A stretch of 64,000 bases of DNA from Terrabacter aerolatus (GCF_007991735.1 NZ_BJYX01000001.1:186001-250000); one strand, 5' to 3'; positions 32,979-42,298 are shown, numbered from the stretch's first letter. Made by a program: numbers and translations. The notes: a model not told the origin generated them from the sequence alone.

Positions 32979-34894
32979 GCACCGCAGCCACCCCTTCCGG
33001 ATCCCCAGCCGACACCCCTGGCCGCACCCCGGTCGCCGTGGTCCCGGAGCCGACGCCGCCGACGTCACGTCGGACCGCCGCGCCGAACCGGCGCGTCTGG
33101 TGGCCCTCGGCCGGCACCCTCCGCGGCGGCCTGCTCGGCGGCATCGCCACGGCCTCGGGCATGGCCCTGACCGCCACCTCCGGCTGGCTCATCGTCCGCG
33201 CCTCCGAGCGGCCCGTCATCCTCACCCTCCTCACCGCCATCGTCGCGGTCCGGGCCTTCGGCATGGCACGACCGGCCTTCCGCTACTGGGAGCGGCTCAC
33301 GAGCCACGACGCGGCCCTGCGACTGCTCGCGGAGCGGCGCACGACCGCCTACGAGGCGCTCATCCCGTTGACGCCGGCCCGGCTCGGCCGACGGCGCCGC
33401 GCCGACGTGCTGACGGGGGTCGTCGACGACCTCACCGACGTCGTCGACGCCCAGGTGCGGGTCACCGTCCCCGTCATCTCGACGGCGGTCGCCGGCGGCA
33501 TCGTCATCGCCCTGACCCTGGTGCTCGCGCTGCCGGTCGGTCTCGTGCTGCTCGCTCTCGGGGTCGTCGTGTGCCTCGTCAGCGGCCTGGCCGTCCACCT
33601 CGAGTCCCGCTCCCTCCCGGAGCTGCTCGCCGCCCGAGCCGAGGTGACCCGCATCAGCGAGCTCATGGCGAGCCAGGCCGGCGAGCTGCGCGCCGTCGGC
33701 GGCTGGGCGACCGCGCTCGGCTGGCTCGAGCACGCCCACGCCTCGCTCGACCGGGTCACCCGACGCATCAGCACCGGCCGGGCGACCGCGGCCTCGCTCT
33801 TCCTCGTGGCGGTGGGCGCCGCCGTCGCCGTCACCGCGGTCATCGCGCAGGGCCTGCCCGTCTCGACCCCCGTCAAGGCACTGCTCGTGCTGACACCCGT
33901 CGCGGTCTCCGAGGCGATCACGCCCCTCGTCGACGCCATGCGGGCGCTCGCCAGGGCCCGCGGCAGCGAGCGCCGCATCGAGGCCCTCCTCGACCTGGCC
34001 CCGGCCGTCACCGTCCCGCGTGCCGACCCTGCCGGCCGCACCGCCATGGCCGACCCCGCCGGCCATGTCGACGACGAGACGTCGGGCGCCCGACCCGGGC
34101 ACCCGGCATACGCCGGCTGTGACCTCGAGACGCGAGGGCTCACCGCCTCGTGGACGGGGACGCACACCGACCTGACCGCCACCGACCTCGACGTGCCCGC
34201 CGGCAGCCGGATCGCGGTCACCGGGCCCAACGGCAGCGGCAAGTCGACGCTCCTCGCCGTCCTCGCCCGTCACCTCGACCCGAGCGGCGGCACCTACCGG
34301 CTCGGTGGCAGCGACGCCCTCGACCAGCCACTCGAGCGGACGCGGGCCCGGATCGCCGTCGTCGACGACGAGACGCACGTCTTCGCGACCACGTTGAGGG
34401 GCAACCTCGTGCTCGCGCGGCCCGACGCCGACGACGACGCCGTCGAGGACGCCCTCCGCGCCGCGGGCCTCAGCGCGCTCCTCGGCGAGCTCCCCGACGG
34501 TCTCGACACCCCGCTGGGGCCGTCCGGCCGCGGCCTGTCCGGTGGCGAGCGGGCCCGGCTCGGCATCGCGCGCGCCCACGTCAGCGGGCGCCCCGTCGTG
34601 CTGCTCGACGAGCCCGTCGCCCACCTCGACCCGCCGACGGCGAGGGCGGTCGTCGAGGACCTGACACGACGCACGGCCGCACCGGGTACGAACCGTGTGA
34701 CGGGCACCGACCTGCCCGGTCAGACGATCATCATGGTGACCCACCGCGACGACGGCGCCGACCTGTTCGACCGTGTCGTCGAGGTGCGCCGCCCCCCGTC
34801 GGGGACGATGTCCCCCGGCACCGCACCACACCAGACAGCCCCGGGCCCCCACCCGGACGACCACCAGCACGAACCCGACCAGCCACGTCGGTAG
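32975..34894 (+). CDS. cydC: Heterodimeric ABC transporter CydDC, subunit CydC
   Basis: This 639-residue half-transporter has a Pro/Thr-rich N-terminal extension of about 45 residues, six membrane helices, and an ATPase with GPNGSGKST, LSGGERARLGIARAH and VVLLDEPVAHLDPP. A Pro/Asp/Gly-rich linker lies between the two parts. The C-terminal 35 residues are His/Pro-rich. It partners CydD, whose stop it overlaps. Confidence 0.93.
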   Translation: MSTAATPSGSPADTPGRTPVAVVPEPTPPTSRRTAAPNRRVWWPSAGTLRGGLLGGIATASGMALTATSGWLIVRASERPVILTLLTAIVAVRAFGMARPAFRYWERLTSHDAALRLLAERRTTAYEALIPLTPARLGRRRRADVLTGVVDDLTDVVDAQVRVTVPVISTAVAGGIVIALTLVLALPVGLVLLALGVVVCLVSGLAVHLESRSLPELLAARAEVTRISELMASQAGELRAVGGWATALGWLEHAHASLDRVTRRISTGRATAASLFLVAVGAAVAVTAVIAQGLPVSTPVKALLVLTPVAVSEAITPLVDAMRALARARGSERRIEALLDLAPAVTVPRADPAGRTAMADPAGHVDDETSGARPGHPAYAGCDLETRGLTASWTGTHTDLTATDLDVPAGSRIAVTGPNGSGKSTLLAVLARHLDPSGGTYRLGGSDALDQPLERTRARIAVVDDETHVFATTLRGNLVLARPDADDDAVEDALRAAGLSALLGELPDGLDTPLGPSGRGLSGGERARLGIARAHVSGRPVVLLDEPVAHLDPPTARAVVEDLTRRTAAPGTNRVTGTDLPGQTIIMVTHRDDGADLFDRVVEVRRPPSGTMSPGTAPHQTAPGPHPDDHQHEPDQPRR

Positions 34895-34906
34895 ATTGGA
34901 CGCACC

Positions 34907-35317
34907 ATGCCCACCACTCCCCGCAACCGCCTCGGTGACCTCGAGCGCGTCGTCATGGAGGAGCTCTGGACCACCGCCGACGCCCACCCCGAGGGGCGCA
35001 CCGTGCGTGAGGTCCACGACGTCATCGGGGTCGACCGCGGACTCGCCTACACGACCCTCATGACCGTCCTCGACCGGATGGCCAAGAAGGATCTCGTCCG
35101 CCGTGAGCGCGACGGCCGCGCCTGGCGCTACACCGCCGCCTCGACCCGCGCCGAGCTGACGTCCGAGTCGCTCCACCACACCCTCGGCGAGCTCGCCGGC
35201 GACAAGCGCCGCACCGCGCTGCTGCACTTCCTCGACGAGTCGACGCCCGAGGAGATCGACGAGCTCAAGGCCGCTCTCGCCGAGCTCGAGGCCCGGCGCC
35301 CCGACCTGGCCGGCTGA
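34907..35317 (+). CDS. BlaI/MecI/CopY-family transcriptional repressor
   Basis: This 136-residue winged-helix repressor has the family pattern LGDLERVVMEELW, then TVREVHDVI, YTTLMTVLDRMAKKDLVRRERDGRAWRYTA (wing), then a C-terminal dimerisation helix ending LAELEARR. BlaI proteins are inactivated by cleavage by M56 peptidases, and an M56 gene follows after 29 bp. It starts 12 nt after cydC, with TAGATT 9 nt before the ATG, so it may be read both with cyd and alone. No beta-lactamase gene is in the window. Confidence 0.93.
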   Translation: MPTTPRNRLGDLERVVMEELWTTADAHPEGRTVREVHDVIGVDRGLAYTTLMTVLDRMAKKDLVRRERDGRAWRYTAASTRAELTSESLHHTLGELAGDKRRTALLHFLDESTPEEIDELKAALAELEARRPDLAG

Positions 35318-35346
35318 CCCGGGCCACGAGCCTCCGCACCGGACCC

Positions 35347-36243
35347 GTGCTCCTCGTCGCGGCCCTCGTCGTCCTCGCGATCCTGCTCGCGTGGCCGGTC
35401 CCGCGAGCCCTCGCCCGGGCGACGGCGCTGCGACGCGCTCCCCGAGCCGCCCTCGTGCTCTGGCAGTCGACGGCCGTCGCGGCCGTGCTGGCCGCCCTGC
35501 TCGCCGCCCCGGCCGCGATCCCGCTCCTCGTCGGGCGGCAGGTGCGGCTCTCGGAGCACTGGGTCGTGCTCGTCGTCGCCGCGGCGACGAGCGGGGTCGT
35601 CGCCGTACGGCTGCTGCTGTCGGGAGACCGGGTCGGGCGCAACCTCAGGGCCGCGCGTCGCCGCCACCGTGACCTCGTCGACCTGCTCGGGGTCCCGGGC
35701 GAGGGTGCCGACCGGCACATGCGCGTGCTCGAGCACACGACACCGACGGCCTACTGCGTGCCCGGCGTGCGCCGCCGCGTCGTGCTGACGCAGGGCACCC
35801 TCGACCGTCTGGGCCCCCGCGAGCTGTCGGCGGTCCTGGCGCACGAGCGGGCCCACCTCAGCGCGCGGCACGACCTCGTCATGGAGTTCTTCACCGTCGT
35901 CCACGAGGCGATGCCCGGCTTCCTGCGCTGCGACGCGGCGCTCCGCGAGGTGCACCTGCTCATCGAGGTGCTCGCCGACCGCGCCGCGGTGCGCCACGCC
36001 GGGCCGGTCAGCACGGGGCGCGCCATCGTCGCCATGGCCGGCGGCCCCAAGCCCGCGGGCGCCATGGCGATGGCCGACAGCACCCGCGTCGCCACCGCGC
36101 GGATCGGCCTGCTCGACGCCGAGCGGATCGGCGGGCTGCCGCTGCCCGTCGTGGCCGCGGGGATGTATGCCGTGTCGGTCCTCCTCGTGGCCGCGCCCCT
36201 CGCGCTCTACTCCGCCGCGATGGCCGAGCTGACGCTCGTCTGA
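35347..36243 (+). CDS. M56-family membrane metallopeptidase (BlaR1/MecR1-like, no sensor domain)
   Basis: This 298-residue protein has hydrophobic segments near residues 2-20, 35-60 and 72-92, a cytosolic zinc-peptidase region with HERAH (His166, Glu167, His170), and further helices at the C-terminus (VVAAGMYAVSVLLVAAPLAL). It lacks the extracellular penicillin-binding sensor of BlaR1. The start is GTG. By analogy it cleaves the BlaI-type repressor encoded upstream, but the signal it senses is unknown. Confidence 0.9.
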   Translation: MLLVAALVVLAILLAWPVPRALARATALRRAPRAALVLWQSTAVAAVLAALLAAPAAIPLLVGRQVRLSEHWVVLVVAAATSGVVAVRLLLSGDRVGRNLRAARRRHRDLVDLLGVPGEGADRHMRVLEHTTPTAYCVPGVRRRVVLTQGTLDRLGPRELSAVLAHERAHLSARHDLVMEFFTVVHEAMPGFLRCDAALREVHLLIEVLADRAAVRHAGPVSTGRAIVAMAGGPKPAGAMAMADSTRVATARIGLLDAERIGGLPLPVVAAGMYAVSVLLVAAPLALYSAAMAELTLV

Positions 36244-36294
36244 GTCGCCGTCACGAGCGACCCTGACCGCCCTCGGGGCGGGCACGTGGCTCGG

Positions 36295-36300
36295 TAGGGT
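36295..36300 (+). promoter_or_regulatory. -10-like box TAGGGT, 6 nt before galE
   Basis: TAGGGT, GGCGCC, ATG at 36307. No ribosome site, so a leaderless start is likely. Confidence 0.5.
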
Positions 36301-36306
36301 GGCGCC

Positions 36307-37323
36307 ATGCGCGTACTCGTCAGCGGCGGCGCCGGCTACATCGGCTCGCACACCGTGGTCCAGCTCGTCGCGGCAGGGCACGACGTCCTGATCGTCGACA
36401 ACTTCGCCAACAGCAAGCCGACGGTGGTCAACCGCCTCGAGGCGCTGACCGGGACGCACCTGCCGGTGCACTCCTTCGACCTGACCGACCACGACAAGAC
36501 CGAGCACCTCTTCGCCAGCGAGAAGATCGACGCCGTCATCCACTTCGCGGGCCTCAAGGCCGTCGGCGAGAGCGTCGAGCTGCCCCTCGAGTACTACGAG
36601 AACAACCTCGGGTCGACCTTCTCCCTCGTGCGGGCCATGCGCCGCCACGGGGTCGACAAGCTCGTCTTCAGCTCCTCCGCCACGGTCTACGGCACCGACC
36701 AGGAGGCTGCCACCGAGGACCGCACGACCTTCGCGACCAACCCCTACGGCTGGACCAAGGTCATGCAGGAGCAGATCCTGCGCGACGTCGCCGTGGCCCA
36801 CCCGGACATGCGCTTCGCCCTGCTGCGCTACTTCAACCCGGTCGGTGCGCACGTCAGCGGCACCATGGGTGAGGACCCCCAGGGCATCCCGAACAACCTC
36901 GTGCCCTACATCTCCCAGGTCGCCGTCGGCCGCCGCGAGTACCTCCAGGTCTACGGCGACGACTACCCGACCGCCGACGGCACCGGCGCCCGCGACTACA
37001 TCCACGTCGAGGACCTCGCCGCTGGGCACCTCGCCGCGCTGACGAGGCTCGGCTCCATGGACGAGCCGGTCGGGGTGTGGAACCTCGGCACCGGCCACGG
37101 CACGACCGTGCTCGAGATGCTGCACGCCTTCGAGCGGGCCGTCGGCCGGGAGCTGCCCTACCGCGTCGTCGGCCGGCGGGCGGGTGACGTCGCGGTGTCC
37201 TACGCCGACCCCGCCAAGGCCAACGCCGAGCTCGGCTGGCGCGCGACCCGCACCATCGACGACATGTGCGTCGACACGTGGCGCTGGCAGCAGGCCAACC
37301 CGCAGGGCTACCCCGACGCCTGA
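36307..37323 (+). CDS. galE: UDP-glucose 4-epimerase
   Basis: This 338-residue short-chain dehydrogenase-type epimerase interconverts UDP-glucose and UDP-galactose. It has the Rossmann motif GGAGYIGSHT (7-16), FAGLKAVGESV, FSSSATVYG with the catalytic Ser/Thr, and the catalytic YGWTK (Tyr147, Lys151), followed by LRYFNPVGAH. Its length is that of bacterial GalE. It is a single-gene unit ending at a hairpin. Confidence 0.95.
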   Translation: MRVLVSGGAGYIGSHTVVQLVAAGHDVLIVDNFANSKPTVVNRLEALTGTHLPVHSFDLTDHDKTEHLFASEKIDAVIHFAGLKAVGESVELPLEYYENNLGSTFSLVRAMRRHGVDKLVFSSSATVYGTDQEAATEDRTTFATNPYGWTKVMQEQILRDVAVAHPDMRFALLRYFNPVGAHVSGTMGEDPQGIPNNLVPYISQVAVGRREYLQVYGDDYPTADGTGARDYIHVEDLAAGHLAALTRLGSMDEPVGVWNLGTGHGTTVLEMLHAFERAVGRELPYRVVGRRAGDVAVSYADPAKANAELGWRATRTIDDMCVDTWRWQQANPQGYPDA

Positions 37324-37360
37324 CCCGTCCCGCCCGCACCCGCACCCCTACGGCCCCCTA

Positions 37361-37383
37361 CGCCCCCCGTCGAGTTGGGGGCG
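37361..37383. terminator. Hairpin between convergent galE and MFS genes
   Basis: CGCCCCC (37361-37367) pairs with GGGGGCG (37377-37383) across a 9-nt loop. It is 37 bp after galE and 18 bp beyond the end of the MFS gene, so it can serve both strands. Confidence 0.6.
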
Positions 37384-37401
37384 GGCTCGCGGGGCGGGGG
37401 C

Positions 37402-38751
37402 TCAGGGCTGGGGGTGGAGGGCGTCGTAGTCGCGGAACGATGTCACCCGCGCGACCGTGACGACGACGAGGACCACGACGAGCGCGCCGCCGACCACCGA
37501 CGGCACCCACGTGGCGGTCAGGGTCGCCAGCGTGCCGGCGAACATCTGGCCGAGTCGCGGTCCACCGGTGACGACGACGGTGAAGACCCCCTGGGTGCGA
37601 CCGCGCAGGTGGTCCGGCACCGCCGACTGGAGGATCGACTGGCGGAAGATCGCGCTGATGTTGTCGGCACCTCCGGAGACCGCGAGGCACAGCGCCGCGC
37701 CCGCCAGCGCCCAGCGGTTGACGTCGCCGAAGTCCATCGAGGTGACGGCGAAGCCGCCGAGGGTCGTCACCGCCAGCACGACGCCGAAGCCGAGGACGCC
37801 GAGGCCGTACGCGACGATCGAGTCGCGGATCGCCCGGCCCTGCCAGCGCAGCCCGGTCACGCGCCCCGAGCCGAGGCTGGACACGATGCCACCGACGGCG
37901 AACGACGCGAGCAGGATGCCGGCCGTCACCGATCCCCCGCCGATGACGATGGCCCCGACCGCCGGGAAGAGCACCATGGGCTGGCCGAAGGTCATCGCGA
38001 TGATGTCGACGATGAAGCTCATCCGGACGTTGGGGGCGCGGCGCAGGTGGGCCAGGCCGTCGACGACGGAACGGAACCCGCCGACGGCCGCGTGCTCGCT
38101 CTCGGGCCGGATCCGGGGCAGGGTCCAGAGCCCGAAGAAGCCGGCGAAGAAGAGCTCGACGTCGACGGTGTAGGTCCAGGCGTACCCGGCCCTGGCCACG
38201 AGCACCCCGGCGATGCCGGGACCGACCGTCACCATGACCCCGGCCGAGATGCCGAGCAGGGCCGCGGCCTTGGGCAGCATGTCGCGGGTCAGCAGTCGCG
38301 GCGTGATCGCCTGCCGGGTCGCCGAGGCGATGGTGGCCGCGACCGCGTTGACGGTGGTGATGACGTAGAACATCCAGACGTGGGTGGCGCCGAGCCACGC
38401 GATGGTCGCGAGGACCACCGTCGAGGCCCAGGCGACGGTCGAGGCCGACAGGGCCACCGTGCGCCGGTCGAAGCGGTCGGCGATCGCCCCGCCGTAGAGA
38501 CCGGCGACGATCATCGGCAGCAGCGAGAACCACGCGACGAGCGAGACCATGAAGGTCGACCGCGTCAGGTCGTAGATGTGCAGCCCGACGGCCGTGTTGG
38601 TGACGAAGGTGCCGATACCGGCGAGGGTGTTGCCGAACCAGAGCCGGGCGAAGGGCGGGCTGACCCGCAGCGGCGTCAGGTCGACGAAGTGCGAACGACG
38701 CGGGCTCTCGGTCGGCGCGGCCGCCTCGGGGCCGGGAGGTGCGTCTGTCAC
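37402..38751 (-). CDS. MFS transporter, EntS/MFS_3-like
   Basis: This 449-residue, 12-helix exporter has the motif-A-like loop GGAIADRFDRRTVAL after the second helix, GNTLAGIGTFVTNTAVGLHIYDLT near the start, and ADNISAIFRQSILQSAVPDHLRGR in the fourth-quarter loop, as in EntS-type siderophore/drug exporters. The start is GTG. TAGTTT lies 6 nt before it and overlaps the stop of the upstream gene, so it may be read from both. The substrate is unknown. Confidence 0.87.
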   Translation of the reverse strand: MTDAPPGPEAAAPTESPRRSHFVDLTPLRVSPPFARLWFGNTLAGIGTFVTNTAVGLHIYDLTRSTFMVSLVAWFSLLPMIVAGLYGGAIADRFDRRTVALSASTVAWASTVVLATIAWLGATHVWMFYVITTVNAVAATIASATRQAITPRLLTRDMLPKAAALLGISAGVMVTVGPGIAGVLVARAGYAWTYTVDVELFFAGFFGLWTLPRIRPESEHAAVGGFRSVVDGLAHLRRAPNVRMSFIVDIIAMTFGQPMVLFPAVGAIVIGGGSVTAGILLASFAVGGIVSSLGSGRVTGLRWQGRAIRDSIVAYGLGVLGFGVVLAVTTLGGFAVTSMDFGDVNRWALAGAALCLAVSGGADNISAIFRQSILQSAVPDHLRGRTQGVFTVVVTGGPRLGQMFAGTLATLTATWVPSVVGGALVVVLVVVTVARVTSFRDYDALHPQP

Positions 38752-38757
38752 GGAGTG

Positions 38758-38763
38758 AAACTA
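38758..38763 (-). promoter_or_regulatory. -10-like box TAGTTT, 6 nt before the MFS GTG
   Basis: The box includes the TAG stop of the upstream NTF2-like gene. 6 nt then GTG at 38751. Confidence 0.35.
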
Positions 38764-39180
38764 CGCCACGGCCAGCGCGCCCCGCAGCGCGGGCAGGCAC
38801 GCCTCGACCTCACGCAGCCGCGAACCGTCGCGCACCCACACCCACCGGCCGTCCGCGGAGCGGCGGGCCACCTGCGTGCGCACCCTGCCGTCCGCGGTGG
38901 TCGAGGTCGTCATGGCCAGGTCACCGCTGACGACCGCGCGCGAGCCCACGGCGGTGTCCTCGTCGCCGAGCGCTCCTGCCGCGAGCGCCGCCGCGAAGGC
39001 CGCGCGGATGGCGTCGGACCCGGCCGCCTCGCGACCGCGGGGCAGGCTCACGACGGCGTCGGCGGCATACAGCCCCACCAGGGCGTCGAGGTCACCCGCG
39101 GCCACGCACGCGGCGAGGGCGGGCTCGAGAGCCTCGGGGGCGTCGGCTCCCGGACCGGTCGGGTGCGCGGTCGTCGTCAT
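38761..39180 (-). CDS. NTF2/SnoaL-like (SgcJ/EcaC-type) small protein
   Basis: This 139-residue cone-shaped alpha+beta barrel protein has LAACVAAGDLDALVGLYAADAVVSLPRGREAAGSDAIRAAF in its first half, which is typical of the YybH/SgcJ group. Two starts are possible: ATG at 39180 or GTG at 39186. The ATG is used here. It ends 9 bp before the MFS GTG. No catalytic role can be assigned. Confidence 0.82.
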   Translation of the reverse strand: MTTTAHPTGPGADAPEALEPALAACVAAGDLDALVGLYAADAVVSLPRGREAAGSDAIRAAFAAALAAGALGDEDTAVGSRAVVSGDLAMTTSTTADGRVRTQVARRSADGRWVWVRDGSRLREVEACLPALRGALAVA

Positions 39181-39186
39181 GGGCAC

Positions 39187-39392
39187 ACCGTGTCACCCGC
39201 CACCGACACCACCCGGTCGACACCACCCGGCCGGTCCCGCCCTGCTACCCGGCCCCGGCAACCCCACCCGTCACCCCACGTACCCCACCGGCAACCCCAC
39301 CGGCGCCCGTCCCGGGTATCGGGCGAGATCGGACACGAGGAGTCCCCTCGCTTCGGGCCTCCGTGCCGGTTTCGCGGTGTTCAATGGGCACC
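39187..39392. other. 206-bp intergenic region with CCCCACC-rich low-complexity DNA
   Basis: The stretch 39195-39305 has repeated CACCACCCGG and GGCAACCCCACC units on the plus strand. It separates the NTF2-like gene (-) from the tyrosine phosphatase gene (+). TTCAAT (39380-39385) lies 7 nt before the phosphatase ATG and could be its -10. Confidence 0.4.
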
Positions 39393-39971
39393 ATGTCGTC
39401 TCGCCCACTCCACGTCACCTTCGTGTGCAGCGGCAACATCTGCAGGTCTCCCATGGGTCACGTGATCCTCCAGCACATGGTCGACGACGCCGGGCTCACC
39501 GACCACGTCCGCGTCAGCTCGAGCGGCACGGGTGACTGGCACGTCGGCGAGCACGCCGACCCGCGCACCGTCGAGGTGCTGGCGCGGCACGGCTACGACG
39601 GCTCGCGGCACCGGGCCCGGGAGTTCGACCCCGACGAGTTCGACGACATCGACCTCGTCCTCGCCTCCGACGAGGGACACGTGCGCACCCTGACGCGGCT
39701 CGCGCGCACCCCCGGCAACCGCGGCAAGATCCGGCTCGTGCGCGAGTTCGACCCCGAGGCCGTCGCGGCCGGCACCCTCGAGACGGGCGACCCCTGGTAC
39801 GGCGACCGGGAGCACTTCGCGCGGTGCTTCGCCGAGGTCGAGGCCGCCTGCCGGGGCATCCTGCACCACGTCCGGGCCCAGGTCGACGGTCGGTTCGTCG
39901 ACCAGGTGGAGACTCCCGTGGGCAGCCGCGGGGCCGACCGCGACCGGCACACGGACCCGGGGCAGCCCTGA
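39393..39971 (+). CDS. Low-molecular-weight protein-tyrosine phosphatase
   Basis: This phosphatase of 192 residues has the signature CSGNICRSP (Cys12 nucleophile, Arg18) immediately after the first strand and the general-acid loop GDPWYGD. The C-terminal extension is charged and probably disordered. The ATG at 39393 is preferred to two upstream in-frame starts because the first strand LHVTFVCSGN follows at family spacing. The VOC gene starts 4 bp after its stop. Confidence 0.93.
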   Translation: MSSRPLHVTFVCSGNICRSPMGHVILQHMVDDAGLTDHVRVSSSGTGDWHVGEHADPRTVEVLARHGYDGSRHRAREFDPDEFDDIDLVLASDEGHVRTLTRLARTPGNRGKIRLVREFDPEAVAAGTLETGDPWYGDREHFARCFAEVEAACRGILHHVRAQVDGRFVDQVETPVGSRGADRDRHTDPGQP

Positions 39972-39975
39972 CCCG

Positions 39976-40767
39976 ATGCGAGACCTGAACCTGACCGTGC
40001 CCGACTACCCCTATGGCTCCCCGTGCTGGGTCGACCTCCTCGTCGCCGACGTCCCGCGCGCCAAGGCCTTCTACGGCGACCTCTTCGGCTGGCAGTGGCT
40101 GAGCGGAGACCCGTCGACCGGCGGCTACACGATGGCGCTGCTCGACGGCCATCCCGTCGCCGGCATCAGCCGCAAGCCGGACAGTGCCCCGGTCCCGAGC
40201 CAGTGGACGACCTACCTGCGCGTCGGTGACCTCGAGGTCGCAGCGCTCGCCATCAACGCCTACGGCGGTCGCACGCTCGGCCGGCCCGTCGCCATCGGCG
40301 CCCTGTCGCGCACCCTCATCGCCGTCGACCCGGGCGGCACGTACTTCGGCGTGTGGGAGCCGGGCGACCTGCCGGGCAGCGGCGTCCTCGACGAGCCGGG
40401 GTCGCTCACCTGGAACGAGCTGCTGACCCGCGACTACGACCGGGTGCAGGGCTTCGCGCTGGCCGTCTTCGGCCACGAGTTCACCGACGAGACGGAGCCG
40501 GGCGGCCCGCGCTGGGCCACCGCCCACACCGGCGACGGCAACCCCGCCTTCGGGCTCGCCGAGATCGACGACGAGTGGCCGCAGGAGATCCCGCCGCACT
40601 GGGTCGCCTCGTTCGCGACGCGCAACGTCGTGGCGGGCGTGGCGCGCGCGCTCGACCTCGGCGCCCGCCTGCTGCAGGGCCCGTTCGACGGCCCCTACGG
40701 CGTCGGCGCGGTGCTGAGCGGTCCCGAGGGAGAGGTCTTCTCCCTCCTCGTGCCCGACCTCGACTGA
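39976..40767 (+). CDS. Two-domain VOC (glyoxalase/bleomycin-resistance fold) protein
   Basis: This 263-residue protein has two VOC halves: WVDLLVADVPRAKAFYGDLFGWQ at the start and LTWNELLTRDYDRVQGFALAVFGHEF in the middle. The usual metal His/Glu ligands are not conserved in either half, so the enzymatic activity is open. Similar actinobacterial proteins are annotated as hydroxylases without evidence. It is co-transcribed with the phosphatase gene. Confidence 0.87.
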   Translation: MRDLNLTVPDYPYGSPCWVDLLVADVPRAKAFYGDLFGWQWLSGDPSTGGYTMALLDGHPVAGISRKPDSAPVPSQWTTYLRVGDLEVAALAINAYGGRTLGRPVAIGALSRTLIAVDPGGTYFGVWEPGDLPGSGVLDEPGSLTWNELLTRDYDRVQGFALAVFGHEFTDETEPGGPRWATAHTGDGNPAFGLAEIDDEWPQEIPPHWVASFATRNVVAGVARALDLGARLLQGPFDGPYGVGAVLSGPEGEVFSLLVPDLD

Positions 40768-40783
40768 CCGTTCCCGCCGGCTC

Positions 40784-40811
40784 GGCACACCCACGGCGTA
40801 TGCCGTGTGCC
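40784..40811 (+). terminator. Hairpin after the VOC gene containing the octamer motif
   Basis: GGCACAC (40784-40790) pairs with GTGTGCC (40805-40811), and inside it ACGGC pairs with GCCGT around GTAT. The GTATGCCG octamer is part of the stem. Confidence 0.55.
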
Positions 40812-40885
40812 CAAGACCGCGCACGGGCTCCCGAGCGCGGCGGACGGCATACGAACCACTCCCCGCGCTCTGGGAGGATGGGCGC

Positions 40886-42298
40886 ATGGTTTCGCTTGCT
40901 GACGCAACCCCGCCCATCGCGCTCGGGGCGCTCGACGGCCGCTACCGCGGCGCCGTCGCGCCGCTCGTCGACCACCTCTCCGAGGCGGCGCTCAACCGGC
41001 AGCGGGTGCACGTCGAGATCGAGTGGCTCATCCACCAGACGAGCCACGGCGTCGTGCCCGGCGTGCGGCAGCTCACGGACGACGAGGTCGCCGCGCTGCG
41101 AGCGGTCGTCGACGACTTCGGCACCGCCGAGGTCGCCGAGCTCGGCGAGATCGAGCGGGTCACCGTCCACGACGTCAAGGCCGTCGAGTACTTCCTCAAG
41201 AAGCGCCTCACGGCGATCGCGCCGGCCGACGAGGACGGGGGCCTGGCCGAGCTCATCCACTTCGGCTGCACGAGCGAGGACATCAACAACCTCTCCTACG
41301 CCCTCATGGTCCAGGGCGCGGTCGAGCAGGTCTGGCTGCCCAGGGCACAGGCCCTCGTCGCGCAGGTCGCCGACCTGGCGCGCGAGCTCAAGGACGTGCC
41401 GCTGCTCGCGCACACGCACGGGCAGCCCGCGACGCCGACGACGATGGGCAAGGAGCTCGCCGTCCTCGCGCACCGCCTCGGCCGGCAGCTGCGCCGCATC
41501 GAGCGGCAGGAGTACCTCGGCAAGTTCAACGGCGCCACCGGCACGTTCGGCGCCCACGCCCTCGCGCTGCCGGACGTCGACTGGCCCGCCGTGTCGCGCG
41601 CGTTCGTCGAGGGGCTCGGCCTGACGTGGAACCCGTTGACGACGCAGATCGAGAGCCATGACTGGCAGGCGGAGCTCTACGCCGACGTCGCGCGCTTCAA
41701 CCGCATCCTGCACAACCTCTGCACCGACGTGTGGACCTACATCTCGATGGGGTACTTCGCCCAGGTGCGCGGCCAGGGCACGGTCGGTTCGTCGACGATG
41801 CCGCACAAGGTCAACCCGATCCGCTTCGAGAACGCCGAGGCCAACCTCGAGGTGAGCAACGCCCTGCTCGACGTGCTCGGCGGGACGCTCGTGCAGAGCC
41901 GGCTCCAGCGCGACCTCACCGACTCGAGCATGCAGCGCAACATCGGCACGGCCTTCGGCCACTCGGTGCTCGCGCTCGACAACGTCGCCCGCGGCCTCGC
42001 CGGTCTCGACGCCGTGCCCGAGCGCATGGCCGCCGACCTCGAGGCCAACTGGGAGGTGCTCGGAGAGCCGATCCAGTCCGCGATGCGGGCCCTGGGCGCC
42101 CAGGGCGTCGCCGGCATGGAGGAGCCCTACGAGCGGCTCAAGGAGCTGACCCGTGGCCGCCGCATCGACGGCGACGACCTGCGCGAGTTCGTCCGCGGGC
42201 TGGGGCTGCCCGCCGACGTCGAGGCCCGCTTCGTCGCGCTGACGCCGCAGACCTACACCGCCCTCGCGAGCCGGCTGGTCGACGACTACCTCGCCTGA
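40886..42298 (+). CDS. purB: Adenylosuccinate lyase
   Basis: This 470-residue lyase catalyses two steps of purine synthesis (SAICAR to AICAR, adenylosuccinate to AMP). The superfamily signature GSSTMPHKVNPIRFEN is intact, and TSEDINNLSYALM and HTHGQPATPTTMGKE hold the catalytic His residues. The length and N-terminus ALGALDGRYRGAVAPLVDHLSE match the E. coli-type PurB subgroup. GGGAGGA lies before the ATG. Confidence 0.95.
   Translation: MVSLADATPPIALGALDGRYRGAVAPLVDHLSEAALNRQRVHVEIEWLIHQTSHGVVPGVRQLTDDEVAALRAVVDDFGTAEVAELGEIERVTVHDVKAVEYFLKKRLTAIAPADEDGGLAELIHFGCTSEDINNLSYALMVQGAVEQVWLPRAQALVAQVADLARELKDVPLLAHTHGQPATPTTMGKELAVLAHRLGRQLRRIERQEYLGKFNGATGTFGAHALALPDVDWPAVSRAFVEGLGLTWNPLTTQIESHDWQAELYADVARFNRILHNLCTDVWTYISMGYFAQVRGQGTVGSSTMPHKVNPIRFENAEANLEVSNALLDVLGGTLVQSRLQRDLTDSSMQRNIGTAFGHSVLALDNVARGLAGLDAVPERMAADLEANWEVLGEPIQSAMRALGAQGVAGMEEPYERLKELTRGRRIDGDDLREFVRGLGLPADVEARFVALTPQTYTALASRLVDDYLA

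Noticed and set aside
34907-36243. Beta-lactam resistance locus from the BlaI/M56 pair
   Set aside because: No beta-lactamase or low-affinity PBP gene is in the window and the peptidase lacks the penicillin sensor.
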